64,000 nt of DNA from the NCBI RefSeq assembly GCF_001613345.1, contig NZ_BDCE01000046.1, positions 163,311-227,310 of the forward strand. Direction: 5' to 3'. Source of the DNA: Nocardia uniformis NBRC 13702. GTDB taxonomy: Bacteria > Actinomycetota > Actinomycetes > Mycobacteriales > Mycobacteriaceae. The notes under the pieces are model-generated. The model worked only from the letters and a program-made list of their open reading frames with translations, was not told where the DNA came from and did no database searches. The translations under genes were made by a program, and so were the position numbers. Positions 9,256-17,461 of the stretch are shown here, one piece after another (positions within the stretch are counted from its first letter, which is position 1; the number at the start of each line of letters is the position of its first letter).

Positions 9256-9381
9256 TCGACCAAGCCCTACCTCGATCGGAAAACCGTCCGTCGCTACGCG
9301 TGCGCGCAGACCCTGATGCCAGCCCGCTCACCGTGGACAGCGGCCCGCCGCAAGAAGCTCGCGGGTTGGATTGCCAAGTAG
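9256..9381 (+). pseudogene. Transposase-like remnant (HTH and C-terminal end)
   Basis: In the frame ending at TAG 9379-9381 the sequence reads STKPYLDRKTVRRYACAQTL followed by WTAARRKKLAGWIAK. LDRKTVRRYA is the typical recognition-helix phrase of ISL3/IS21-type transposases. There is no start codon with a ribosome binding site, and the frame is open for only about 40 codons, so this is a fossil, not a gene. The assignment rests on a short motif. Confidence 0.4.
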
Positions 9382-9442
9382 ACAGCCACCGAGACAGTAC
9401 CGATGCGGATCGTTCTCGTCGGTCATGCTGGCGGTCCTGTCA

Positions 9443-9604
9443 TCTCTGCTGACGGTGCCCCTCCCGTCGCTCACAGTCAGGCGCTCCTTGCTCGCGCCGA
9501 GCCCCCTTGTCGAAGGTGCCCACCACTACGTTCGGGCGGTCCGCGAGCAGCGGCTCGCGGTTACGGCCCGGCGCGGTGACGGTGTAGCCGTCCTCGGTAC
9601 GTCG
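9443..9604 (-). pseudogene. Inverted remnant of the SSB-like gene
   Basis: On the minus strand this reads RRTEDGYTVT...VVVGTFDKGA, matching RRTEDGYTDT...RVLGTFDKGD in the intact SSB-like protein encoded at 9959-10342 on the plus strand. The DNA also matches over short runs, for example accgaggacggctacacc in both. The flanks no longer align, so it is a broken partial copy in inverted orientation. Confidence 0.6.
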
Positions 9605-9958
9605 GGGCTTGTCGCGTTTGGTTCGGCTTGTCGGGGTCGTTTCGTGCGCGTCGCGGGGAGATCGAGTCGAGTGACCTCGTCGAGGGACGCATCGGTAGGT
9701 CCCTGTTGCGTTGGTCCGCCTGGCTGGCAGGTCGCGCGACTGTAGGGCGGGCCGCGTCGCAGCAAAACGGGGCTCGCGATGCTCGGCCGGTCGGCACCGA
9801 AAAACTTCTTTCCCCCGAAAGAACGCGGGTCGCTCACTGCGTTCGCTGAAACAACTTTTTCGTCGCTTCCCAGCAGACCCCGTTTGTGCTTCTCCTCGGT
9901 CCCGCCCTTGGCCACGAGACAAGCCAGACAGGCAACCAACCGCGAAAGGGAACATCCG

Positions 9959-10342
9959 ATGAGCACCATCGTCAAGGGCAACATCGCCAAGATCAGCGAC
10001 CCGGTCGTCTACGAGGCCACGGGCACCCAGCCGGAGACCATCGCGGTCTACGTGACCATCATCGACAACCACCAGCGCCGCACCGAGGACGGCTACACCG
10101 ACACCGGTTCCACCGCCTACGAGGTCCGCTACTCCGGTCCCATGGCCATGCGCGTGCTGGGCACCTTCGACAAGGGCGACCCGGTCAGCGCTGAGGTCCG
10201 CAACCTGCGCACCGAGGTCTTCACCTCCCGCAAAGGCGAACCGCTCGCCAGCATCCGAGCCTTCGGCATCGACCTCAGCATGAGCTGCCGCTTCCGCGAG
10301 TTCCAGATCATCCGCCCCGTCCGCACCGACCAAGCGGCCTGA
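9959..10342 (+). CDS. Single-stranded DNA-binding protein-like (OB fold)
   Basis: 127 aa, ATG 9959 with AAAGGG eight bases before it. The pattern of strands (VKGNIAKISDPVVYEATG, AYEVRYSGPMAMRVLGTFDKGDPVSAEV, EVFTSRKGEPLASIRAFGIDLS) fits the OB-fold core of bacterial SSB, but the protein lacks the acidic C-terminal tip (DDxPF) that recruits partners. Element-encoded SSB-like proteins coat DNA arriving or leaving during conjugation. It opens the DNA-processing module that ends with the relaxase. Confidence 0.65.
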   Translation: MSTIVKGNIAKISDPVVYEATGTQPETIAVYVTIIDNHQRRTEDGYTDTGSTAYEVRYSGPMAMRVLGTFDKGDPVSAEVRNLRTEVFTSRKGEPLASIRAFGIDLSMSCRFREFQIIRPVRTDQAA

Positions 10343-10488
10343 CACCCGGCACAGCGTGCCCGCCATACCGGCGGGCACCTGGCAGGGGACACCCGGCCGC
10401 ACCGACTCGCCGTCACCACGAGTGGGCCATTCGGCCCCGGCGCGGCTCTGAGTCCACACCGCATCACCTACTTTCCGAGGAGCCCATT

Positions 10489-10848
10489 ATGTCCGACCAC
10501 ACCCGCCCCATGTGGCGGCCGAATCCCGCAGGCAGCCGCTACGCCTTCCGGTCCCCGGCTATCAGTGCCGCCTACGGTGACGGCTGGTGGATCATCACCC
10601 GCGAAGGCAAAGGAGACTGGCTTCGATTCGGCTGCTTCGGCGGTCTGCTGTACCGCAGCGCCGAGACCGAACCTGTCGGTTCGATCTACATCAGCGAGGA
10701 CCCCTACGCCGATTGCGAGCCGTACTATTCGTGGCGATTCACCCGCGCGTGCGAATGCGGGCAGACCCGATTCCCGGAGTGCCGTGTCGAAACCTTCGCG
10801 ACCGGTTCCGAGGCGATCGAGGCGGCAGCCTTCCAGTTCATCTGTTGA
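10489..10848 (+). CDS. Small cysteine/tyrosine-rich protein of unknown function
   Basis: 119 aa behind GAGGAG at a good distance from ATG 10489. It is rich in aromatic residues and glycine (SAAYGDGWWIITREGKGDW, CEPYYSWRF) and has a CECGQTRFPEC cluster that could bind a metal. No family recognised. It lies between the SSB-like and NYN genes, so it may belong to the same transcript. Confidence 0.6.
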   Translation: MSDHTRPMWRPNPAGSRYAFRSPAISAAYGDGWWIITREGKGDWLRFGCFGGLLYRSAETEPVGSIYISEDPYADCEPYYSWRFTRACECGQTRFPECRVETFATGSEAIEAAAFQFIC

Positions 10849-10955
10849 CGTGTGGAGGTCGCGTGGGGCGTGTCGCTGGCCGGTGCGCCCCGGCACGCCC
10901 AGTGCGCGCGCAATGCACTGGTTGGCACGTAGTGGCGATTACCTTGCCAGAGGTG

Positions 10956-11879
10956 ATGTTCACCGAGACGACAGCGGGCGCCGGACCGGTCGCGCGGCTT
11001 CGCCGCCCACGCATTGCCGGATGGTTTCGGTCAGTGATCCGGCCTCCCGTACCGTCGCCGATGCCCGTGCCTCGGCGGGCGGGTACCGGTGAGGTGGTCG
11101 CCGTGCTCTTCGACGCGGACAACATCGCGCCGGCCAAGGCAGGCGCGGTCCTCGCCTCGGTCTCGCAAGTGGGTTCGCTGCGGATCGTGCGCGCCTATGG
11201 CGACTTCTTCCGCACCCATCTGGCGGGGTGGCGGCCCGCGATGATCGCGCACGCGATTTTGGCCCGTCAGGTCACCACCGTGACACCGGGAAAGGACACA
11301 GTTGATCATGCGATCGTTGCGGACGCGATCACCCTGGCCCTCACCACGGACGTGACCACGGTCGTGATCGCATCCAGTGACTCCGACTTCGTCGACCTGG
11401 CCCTGCAATTGCGAGAGATCGGATGCGCGGTGCACGGGTACGGGGAACGCAAGACTTCCTCTGCCATGGTCGCCGCATGCCATCGGTTCGTCTACCTCGA
11501 GGACCTACCCGCGCGCTCCGCTGTCACACCGGCATCCGTTGCTGTTGCGGCGGGCAACTCCGCCGCGAAGGTGACGGCGAAATCGAAAGCGGCACCCGTC
11601 AAGGCGGCCAAGTCTGGCGAGGCATCTGACGGCTGGGCGGCCTCGGTCCGCGAGGTGGTGGCCGTGCTGAGTACCGGTGGCAACGGTGCGGAGTTGCCGA
11701 AGGTCTGTCTGCGGATGCACACGCAGGGGATCACCGCCCGGCTACCGGAGAAGGCTCGCGCAAAACCCGGCCGTTTCCTTGCCACGTGCGGGCTGTTCGA
11801 GGTCGTGAAGGTCAAGGGCCAGGATGGGCGCTCCACGCACACCTATTTGCGCAACAAGCCCACGCGCCCTGTTCGCTGA
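10956..11879 (+). CDS. NYN (PIN-like) RNase-fold protein with C-terminal OST-HTH-like domain
   Basis: 307 aa from ATG 10956; ATG 11061 is another possible start. VLFDADNIAP (residues 52-56 FDADN) carries the first acidic residue of the NYN/LabA nuclease fold, DTVDHAIVADAI the second, and VIASSDSDFVDLALQLRE the third. The C-terminal 75 residues (VREVVAVLSTGGNGAELPKV, ARAKPGRFLATCGLFEVV) resemble an OST-HTH/LOTUS RNA-binding domain. The linker is Lys/Ala-rich. NYN proteins are metal-dependent RNases; here the gene sits in a conjugation module, and its target is unknown. Confidence 0.7.
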   Translation: MFTETTAGAGPVARLRRPRIAGWFRSVIRPPVPSPMPVPRRAGTGEVVAVLFDADNIAPAKAGAVLASVSQVGSLRIVRAYGDFFRTHLAGWRPAMIAHAILARQVTTVTPGKDTVDHAIVADAITLALTTDVTTVVIASSDSDFVDLALQLREIGCAVHGYGERKTSSAMVAACHRFVYLEDLPARSAVTPASVAVAAGNSAAKVTAKSKAAPVKAAKSGEASDGWAASVREVVAVLSTGGNGAELPKVCLRMHTQGITARLPEKARAKPGRFLATCGLFEVVKVKGQDGRSTHTYLRNKPTRPVR

Positions 11880-11923
11880 GCCGCGCAGGCGGGTGCGCGA
11901 GCCGCCGGCCAGCGCGAGCCCGG

Positions 11924-12319
11924 CTACTGCGAGGCAGGTGGTTGGGGTTCGCTCGCAGACGAGGGGGCGGCGGCCTTGCTTGGTGGGGTGGTTGCGGCAG
12001 CGCGTTTGCGTGCTTGCCGCACAGCTGGGACAGGCTTTTTCGCGGAGGTCTTGCGTGCCGCCGGGGGTTTGGTCAGGTCGCTGATCGCTCGGTAGCCCGC
12101 CTCGTTGAGTGCACGTTCGGTGAATCCGGCTTTCAACGCCGCCGCGCGGGTGGCACGGACGGCGGCCACGTTCGTCGCATCGAGGCCGGCGAACTCGTCG
12201 CGATCGGCAAGGAGTTTCCGGTAGGCGTCCGCGAGCGGTTTGACCGCCGCGAGTTTCGCGTCCGCTTCGGCGCGCACCAGATCCTCGAGCTGAGCGTATT
12301 CCGGTGTCGGTGTGGTCAC
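11924..12319 (-). CDS. Small coiled, Lys/Ala-tailed hypothetical protein
   Basis: 131 aa from GTG 12319. The N-terminal 90 residues are helical and charged (EYAQLEDLVRAEADAKLAAV, KPLADAYRKLLADRDEF), followed by a short HTH-like region (GFTERALNEAGYRAISDL) and a basic Ala/Pro tail. No membrane segment. A perfect 14-bp palindrome lies 13 bases upstream of the start, so the gene is probably controlled by a dimeric repressor. The product might itself bind DNA. Convergent with the NYN gene. Confidence 0.55.
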   Translation of the reverse strand: MTTPTPEYAQLEDLVRAEADAKLAAVKPLADAYRKLLADRDEFAGLDATNVAAVRATRAAALKAGFTERALNEAGYRAISDLTKPPAARKTSAKKPVPAVRQARKRAAATTPPSKAAAPSSASEPQPPASQ

Positions 12320-12331
12320 CCAACCAATGTA

Positions 12332-12345
12332 AGACCGTACGGTCT
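12332..12345. promoter_or_regulatory. Perfect palindrome, probable operator
   Basis: AGACCGTACGGTCT is a perfect 14-bp palindrome just upstream of the GTG at 12319. Size, position and the central GTAC resemble operators of TetR-type repressors. No TetR gene is present in the window, so the regulator would be encoded elsewhere. Confidence 0.45.
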
Positions 12346-12448
12346 CTAGCCTCGGCAGGAACACGATGTTGTGGCGGCGGGTCGCTGTCCAGGATGGCAC
12401 CGCCGCATCCGCAGTCTGTCTCTGGTGGCGGCACAACCTCATTTGGCT

Positions 12449-13306
12449 CTACGTCGCCCTCTGGCGTGCTGCTCCGTACCACAGCGGATCGCCACATTTG
12501 GGGCACCGCTCATTGACTTTCAGCGAGTCCTCCTCGGCGAGACTCCCGGGAATGATCGCCACCAGCGATTCGCGGCAAATCGCTCCGTGCTGGCTGACCC
12601 GTCGTATCGGCGGGTGCTGCCGCGTCCATCCGACATAGTGCCGGATGGCGATGCCGTCGGCGTCGCTGTCACGTAGTTGGGTCGGCTCTTCGAAGCACGC
12701 GATGTAGATGTGCTCTGCATGCTCTCGGCATTCATTTGCGCATCGGGGGCGCGTGAGCGGTGGGTCGTCGCTGTAGTCGTGGCTGGGTAGTGCCTCCCTT
12801 GTCGGAAGCTGCGGCAGATCGGCGAGAGGCGCACCGTCCCAGATCCGATGCGGGTCGGCGCCGTGCGCGGACACATCTGCGATCAAGGCTGCCAGCCGTT
12901 CCGCGTTCGTACGGTAGTGCTCGAGACGTGCGGTCCGGTCGAGGTATTGCGCTGTCGCCGCGGTAACTCGCGGTTCCCATTCGGCGGTGTCGCGGGGACT
13001 GCACCGGCACCCCAGGGCCAACGGCGCGCCGTCTCCATAGGAACCCTCGTAGCCAGCCACTCGGTCCTTGCAGAACAGGCACAGCACACCGCGCGGTCTG
13101 CGCTCTGCCGCACGGGTCGTGGTATCGACCACCATCGCGTGACAGTTCAGGCACACCATGCACCGCCCACCGAGTAACCGCACCAATTCCTCGAGCTGCC
13201 CCCTGGTGAACTTATGTCTCGACGCACGCTTTGCCACTCCCGCAGGGGGCAGTTTCAGCAGGCACTCTCTGGGGCAGTTCCGATGCTGATCAACGTCGTC
13301 GGTCAT
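12449..13306 (-). CDS. Endonuclease VII-like zinc protein with possible GIY-YIG-like C-terminus
   Basis: 285 aa. C49xxC52 followed by PRGVLCLFCKDRV (C76xxC79) matches the zinc-binding frame of phage recombination endonuclease VII (HNH fold), but the catalytic VDHDH segment is replaced by VVDTTT, so that site is probably inactive or altered. The C-terminal third reads HIYIACFEEPT, RHYVGWTRQ, PIRRVSQHG, which fits the start of a GIY-YIG nuclease, and ends in a CPKCG zinc knuckle. The role, DNA cleavage in element maintenance or defence, is inferred. It is the last minus-strand gene before the oriT candidate. Confidence 0.5.
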   Translation of the reverse strand: MTDDVDQHRNCPRECLLKLPPAGVAKRASRHKFTRGQLEELVRLLGGRCMVCLNCHAMVVDTTTRAAERRPRGVLCLFCKDRVAGYEGSYGDGAPLALGCRCSPRDTAEWEPRVTAATAQYLDRTARLEHYRTNAERLAALIADVSAHGADPHRIWDGAPLADLPQLPTREALPSHDYSDDPPLTRPRCANECREHAEHIYIACFEEPTQLRDSDADGIAIRHYVGWTRQHPPIRRVSQHGAICRESLVAIIPGSLAEEDSLKVNERCPKCGDPLWYGAARQRAT

Positions 13307-13801
13307 CTTGTCCTACCGTCGTTGCTGGATGCTGCGATAGTCCTCGGCCGGTCTGGGGTTGGAGAGACCGTAGCGCTGGCTGGCCGCGAAACGCCACCAA
13401 TGGAAGCATCCATTCGGAAACTCTCCCTCGGGAGCGTTCGGCCGCGCGGCAGCCCGTCGTGCCTGTTGGGGGCACCGTGGCCAGAGGCCCCGAAAGCTCA
13501 GCGACCCGAGGATTGCTGAGCCTATCCTTACTAATCCTGAGCAAGCTGGATGCTTAGATATCTAAGCGGTTGTGCGTTCGCTCACGCTGCCGCTCGGCGG
13601 CGGGCGCCGGACCCACCTGCGGCGTGGCGCTGCGCTGGGCATCTGAAGGGCTAACGGCATTTCAGGGCTGACGAAACCAACGAAGCCCGCTATTCGGCGA
13701 GCTCAAGGGCTTGTGTCGACACCGTGTGATTCCGTACTTTCATTCGAAACTGCCCGTCTTGGTGGCTGGGTTAGTCAACAGCTAATGAAGGTGGCGGTGC
13801 A
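13307..13801. other. Non-coding region upstream of mobC; oriT candidate region
   Basis: No gene is supported in these 495 bases. The stretch separates the divergent endonuclease VII-like gene from the mobC-relaxase pair, the usual place for an origin of transfer. It holds a 16-bp perfect palindrome (13552-13567) and GC-rich inverted patches around 13590-13620. Confidence 0.45.
13552..13567. repeat. 16-bp perfect palindrome (relaxosome or repressor site)
   Basis: GCTTAGATATCTAAGC is its own reverse complement over 16 bases and is AT-rich against a GC-rich background. It lies 234 bp upstream of the mobC start. It could be part of oriT, bound by MobC or relaxase, or an operator for mobC autoregulation. 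The sequence alone does not separate these. Confidence 0.5.
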
Positions 13802-14305
13802 ATGACTTCGTCCAAGCCAGGCGGCGTGCCGAACTCCGGTGCGAATCGGGCAAAGGTTGAGGCGAGAGTCGGCGAACGTGGCACTGGCGACGCGAAGGTG
13901 TTGCAGTTCCCCGTGGCGGCTCGCGCCCGCGCGCAGCGCCGAGAACGCCAAGCCAATACCACCGGCGGTCGGGCCAAGGCGCACTGCGTGAAGGTCACGC
14001 CCGAACAAGAACTCGAGCTCGTGGCGCGCGCGGCGCGCGCGAAGGTGTCGGTGTCGCGTCTCTTGGTAGAAGCCGCGCTGTCGGATGCCGGTAGTTCGGT
14101 GGGTGCGAGTCGCGACGTGGCGGATCGGCTGATGGGTATCGAACGGCTGTTGGCGAACGTCGCGAACAACGTCAACCAGATCGCGGTGGTCGCCAATTCC
14201 GGCGGCACCGTCGACCACGAGCGTCTGTCCGCGAACATGGCATTGCTGCGCCGGTTGCGCGATCGAGTCGATACCGCACTCGACGGTTGGAGCGCGGCGG
14301 CGTGA
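13802..14305 (+). CDS. MobC-family relaxosome accessory protein
   Basis: 167 aa, with GAAGGTGG before the ATG. A basic disordered N-terminus of about 60 residues precedes the core: HCVKVTPEQELELVARAARA, the strand and first helix of a ribbon-helix-helix-like fold, then VSVSRLLVEAAL, and the C-terminal helix RLLANVANNVNQIAVVAN typical of MobC. These proteins bind oriT and help the relaxase open the DNA. The stop overlaps the relaxase start (TGATG), so the two are coupled. Confidence 0.8.
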   Translation: MTSSKPGGVPNSGANRAKVEARVGERGTGDAKVLQFPVAARARAQRRERQANTTGGRAKAHCVKVTPEQELELVARAARAKVSVSRLLVEAALSDAGSSVGASRDVADRLMGIERLLANVANNVNQIAVVANSGGTVDHERLSANMALLRRLRDRVDTALDGWSAAA

Positions 14306-15978
14306 TGCCGAACGTGACCCGAGGCGGTCACATGGGCGGCTTGCTGGCCTACCTGGTCGGGCCGGGTCGGGCCGACGAGCACCGCTTTCCGCACCTGGTC
14401 GCGGGAGACGAGACGGTCACCACCGACTATCCGGTCGGCGCTGAGTTGTCCCCGGTGCAAGCACTGTCGATCGCCCGGCGCCTGGATCGGGCACGCCGCC
14501 TGTTCGGTGTGGAGGTCGGCGTGCCGAACTACCTGCGCGACGAGGACGGGCGAGTCCGCCTCGATGACCGAGGCCGCAAGCTCAAGGACCCCGCCAGGCC
14601 GCTGACTCCCGGCCACGTCTGGCACTGTTCGCTGTCACTTCGCGCTGACGAAGGCCAACTGGGCGACGAAACCTGGGGCCGTATCGCCGAGGGGTTCATG
14701 ACCAAGATGGGATTCACCGCCGACGGGTCCGGTCGCTCACCCGCACGATGGGTCGCGGTGCGACACGGACTGTCCACGGGCGGAAACGATCACATCCACA
14801 TCGTCGCCTCCGCTGTCCGCGACGACGGCACGAAAGTCGACCTGTGGCGGGACGAGAAGCGATCCCAGCGCGCCGCCGGAGAACTCGAGCAGGAGTTCGG
14901 ACTACAGGTCCTCGAATCCCGGCACAGTGGCATCGGCACGCGCGGCCTGACCCGCGCCGAACTACCGACCACCCCGGAGCGCACCGCGCAGGAGCCGGCG
15001 CGGTGGCGGATCGAGCGTGTTGTGCGCGCCTGCGCGGTGGCCTCCCGCGAGGAGGGGGAGTTCGTTCGCCGGCTCCGGCAGGAAAACTTGATTGTTCTGC
15101 CGCGCTACGCCCACGGCGACACCTCCGTGGTCATGGGCTACGCGGTCGCGGAACCGACGCGCAGCCGCGGGCGACTGGTGTACTACGGCGGTGGTCGACT
15201 CGCCTCCGATCTGACCCTTCCGGCATTGCGAAACGAATGGGACGCCAGCCCGGCCCTCGATGCCGAAGCTGTCGCGGAGTGGCGGGCCGCTCACCGCAAT
15301 CGCCCTCCGGTCAATCCTGACGGAGTCGAGGCGGTGCCTGTGGATGCGGCTGAGGTCGGGCGCGCGGCTCAGGATCTGCAATGGTGGAATCGCTACCTGG
15401 CGCAGATCCCGCTCGATGACCATGACCAGTGGGCACGCGCGGCGGCCCGCACTGCGGGCGTTATGGCCGCATGGTCGGTGCGGACGGAGACGACCCCGGG
15501 CCCGCTGGCCACGGCCGCCCGTGCCTTGGCGAAGTCCGCGCAGCGGCCCGCCCACACCCGATGGCACAAACCGGCACGGACGCTGACGGCTGGCGGTGCG
15601 GCGCTGATCATGCTCCAAACACGTCAGCAGTCCTCGTCGGCCTCCTACCACTTGGTGCTCGCGCAACTCACCCGCGCGGCCCACGCTGTGCGAGACGCCC
15701 ATACCGCGATGGGTGACCTGCACCGCGCGGCGGAACTCGATCGTGTGATGCGTTCAGAGCTGGTCGCGGTTCACGCCCGGTACACACCAGCTCCCGCCGA
15801 CCACGACCGACAGCTGTCAGCCCAGATGCAACGCGTAATCGACGGCGCCATCGAATTCGGCCCTGTCGCCTCCGTCGAATCGAGCCACCCGCCGCCGACC
15901 ACCCCGCACGACGACCGGCCGCACCACGATCAGGAGCACGGGCTCGATCAGTCCGAGGATTACGGACATCAGCGGTAG
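14305..15978 (+). CDS. Relaxase/mobilization nuclease (MobA/VirD2-like)
   Basis: 557 aa. The relaxase nicks oriT and stays bound to the 5' end of the transferred strand. The N-terminus carries the candidate catalytic tyrosine in GGLLAYLVGPGRADEH (Y16), and the metal-binding histidines are H154, H163 and H165 in RHGLSTGGNDHIHIVASAV, the usual motif III. The C-terminal half is rich in helices and probably contacts the secretion system. ATG 14305 overlaps the mobC stop. Immediately downstream, the element is interrupted by the restriction-modification island. Confidence 0.85.
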   Translation: MPNVTRGGHMGGLLAYLVGPGRADEHRFPHLVAGDETVTTDYPVGAELSPVQALSIARRLDRARRLFGVEVGVPNYLRDEDGRVRLDDRGRKLKDPARPLTPGHVWHCSLSLRADEGQLGDETWGRIAEGFMTKMGFTADGSGRSPARWVAVRHGLSTGGNDHIHIVASAVRDDGTKVDLWRDEKRSQRAAGELEQEFGLQVLESRHSGIGTRGLTRAELPTTPERTAQEPARWRIERVVRACAVASREEGEFVRRLRQENLIVLPRYAHGDTSVVMGYAVAEPTRSRGRLVYYGGGRLASDLTLPALRNEWDASPALDAEAVAEWRAAHRNRPPVNPDGVEAVPVDAAEVGRAAQDLQWWNRYLAQIPLDDHDQWARAAARTAGVMAAWSVRTETTPGPLATAARALAKSAQRPAHTRWHKPARTLTAGGAALIMLQTRQQSSSASYHLVLAQLTRAAHAVRDAHTAMGDLHRAAELDRVMRSELVAVHARYTPAPADHDRQLSAQMQRVIDGAIEFGPVASVESSHPPPTTPHDDRPHHDQEHGLDQSEDYGHQR

Positions 15979-16023
15979 TCATCCGTACGCCAGACACGAA
16001 CCATCGACCGGGAAGGACGAACC

Positions 16024-16197
16024 GTGAACGAAGACCATCGCGTACGCCACCGGAACGACCACCGTCTGCGAATTCGACACCTACGAGAACCGGTCGTGCA
16101 ACTACCCGGCATCATGCTCTGGGGTGTCGATCGGCTGGACGTTTACTCGGCAGTGACCCATTCGAGCTCGTGGATTGCGCCGTTTTTGAGCAGGTAG
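16024..16197 (+). pseudogene. Short frame after the relaxase, possibly truncated
   Basis: 57 codons from a GTG behind GGGAAGGACG. The position suits the small gene that often follows a relaxase, but the product is basic and featureless at first, and its last third runs antisense into the end of the next minus-strand frame. It may be the stump of a gene cut by insertion of the restriction-modification island. Confidence 0.25.
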
Positions 16198-16409
16198 CGG
16201 TCCATCTCGAGGTCGAAGGTCGTCTTTGGATCGTTCCGAGCTGCTCGGCACTCGCGTGCCTGCACGCGTCCGTCGTAGAGAGTCCGCACATTGGTGTAGC
16301 CGCGGACCCCCATCGGTGTTTCGAACTCCTGGTACCACGAGCATCGCCGCCTTGGCGGTGACCGCTTTCGGTCAACGGCGTCCGCGCCGAAGGCGAGAAG
16401 CTGTATCAA
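16143..16409 (-). CDS. Small frame coupled to the restriction gene; possible toxin-domain tail
   Basis: 88 aa from a TTG that overlaps the stop of the endonuclease gene (TTGA). The last 60 residues look like real protein (TNVRTLYDGRVQARECRAAR, FDLEMDRYLLKNGAIHELEW). The ending resembles the last helix and strand of restriction-fold polymorphic toxins, so it could instead be a 3' fragment of a lost toxin gene. The first 25 residues are Arg/Pro-rich and less convincing. Confidence 0.35.
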   Translation of the reverse strand: MIQLLAFGADAVDRKRSPPRRRCSWYQEFETPMGVRGYTNVRTLYDGRVQARECRAARNDPKTTFDLEMDRYLLKNGAIHELEWVTAE

Positions 16410-17461
16410 TTGGTGATTCCGGCGGTTGGCAGGAACTCCGAAAGCCTGGTGTGGGCGATCAAGTCTTGCAGCGTGTTCGCGGTGAACACCTTGCCCCGGG
16501 TCGCGGTGATGAGCTGCCCGATGTCCTCACGGCGGACGCCGAATCCTCTGCCGTCGATGCATGCGACGACCTCGAACGATGGCTTACCCGCGCGCTCGCG
16601 GTCATCACGCATGGTCGCCAGGCGGAGGATTCGGGTCACCTTGTCCCGTGCTGTGCCATCGTCTCCGGTGATCTTCGCCTCAATGATGACAGCAGGGGCT
16701 AGCTCGTCCGGGGTGAAGAAGTCTGGAGCTTGTTCGAAGCCGGGTACCCGCTCGGCGCGTTTGGTCTTGCGGAACGGAATCCGGGCTGCTGACAGCTGGT
16801 CTTCGATGGCATTCTCCATCACATCGCCCACCAGCTCGGACACTCCGTCGCGGTGACTCGAGAACGGTCGCCCTAAGTAGCGCTCGTAAAGGAGTACCGC
16901 ATACGGGATGTGCTGCTCGGCGGCGTACCGAACTGAGTCCAGACCTTCTTTGGTGTCGATCTTGTCGAGGCGATGGATCATGCCTTCAGGAGCTTCGAGC
17001 GCGCCTTCGCCGAGCGCTTTGCACGCAGCGGCGAACAGCGCGGTGGTTCTGGCGATGGTGAGCTCGGAATTCCCGCCCCGGGTGTGGAAGTACTTCGGGT
17101 TCGTCCGCATGTTCTTGTCGAGACCGCGAGCCCAGTTGCTCACGAACTCCTGATCCGTCTCCTCCTTGGCAAGGTCCTGCCATTCTGGAGGTGTCACTCC
17201 GAGGATTGTGCGTAGGACGATCCCGGCCACCGCGTGGCGGCGTACCGCGACCCAGCATCGGTCCACAGTGAGGGTCTTGAACCCGTCCGTGCACTGCCTC
17301 AGTGCTTCGTAGCCTTCCTGGAAGTGGGGGTACTCGAGGAATGATGTCCCTCGGGGCAAGAGCATGAATTGCGAGGTGAGGTCGTCGAAAGTTGCTTGAA
17401 CAAGTTCATCGAGATTGTGCTGGAGTTCGTTCGGGCTGAGCTGGTACGGGCGAACGGTCAT
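16406..17461 (-). CDS. Restriction endonuclease-like protein with PD-(D/E)xK site
   Basis: 351 aa. The C-terminal part has APDFFTPDELAPAVIIEAKITG, giving P246-D247, 13 residues, then E261-A-K263, the metal-binding core of PD-(D/E)xK nucleases. The N-terminal 200 residues are helical and have no recognised motif; they may recognise the site. Its ATG overlaps the stop of the methyltransferase gene (ATGA), so both are made together, as expected for a type II-like restriction-modification pair in which the methylase is translated first. Confidence 0.7.
   Translation of the reverse strand: MTVRPYQLSPNELQHNLDELVQATFDDLTSQFMLLPRGTSFLEYPHFQEGYEALRQCTDGFKTLTVDRCWVAVRRHAVAGIVLRTILGVTPPEWQDLAKEETDQEFVSNWARGLDKNMRTNPKYFHTRGGNSELTIARTTALFAAACKALGEGALEAPEGMIHRLDKIDTKEGLDSVRYAAEQHIPYAVLLYERYLGRPFSSHRDGVSELVGDVMENAIEDQLSAARIPFRKTKRAERVPGFEQAPDFFTPDELAPAVIIEAKITGDDGTARDKVTRILRLATMRDDRERAGKPSFEVVACIDGRGFGVRREDIGQLITATRGKVFTANTLQDLIAHTRLSEFLPTAGITN

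Noticed and set aside
9440..10459. 339-codon minus-strand open frame
   Set aside because: Most of it is antisense to the SSB-like gene. Only its last 54 codons carry the SSB fragment, which is reported as a remnant.
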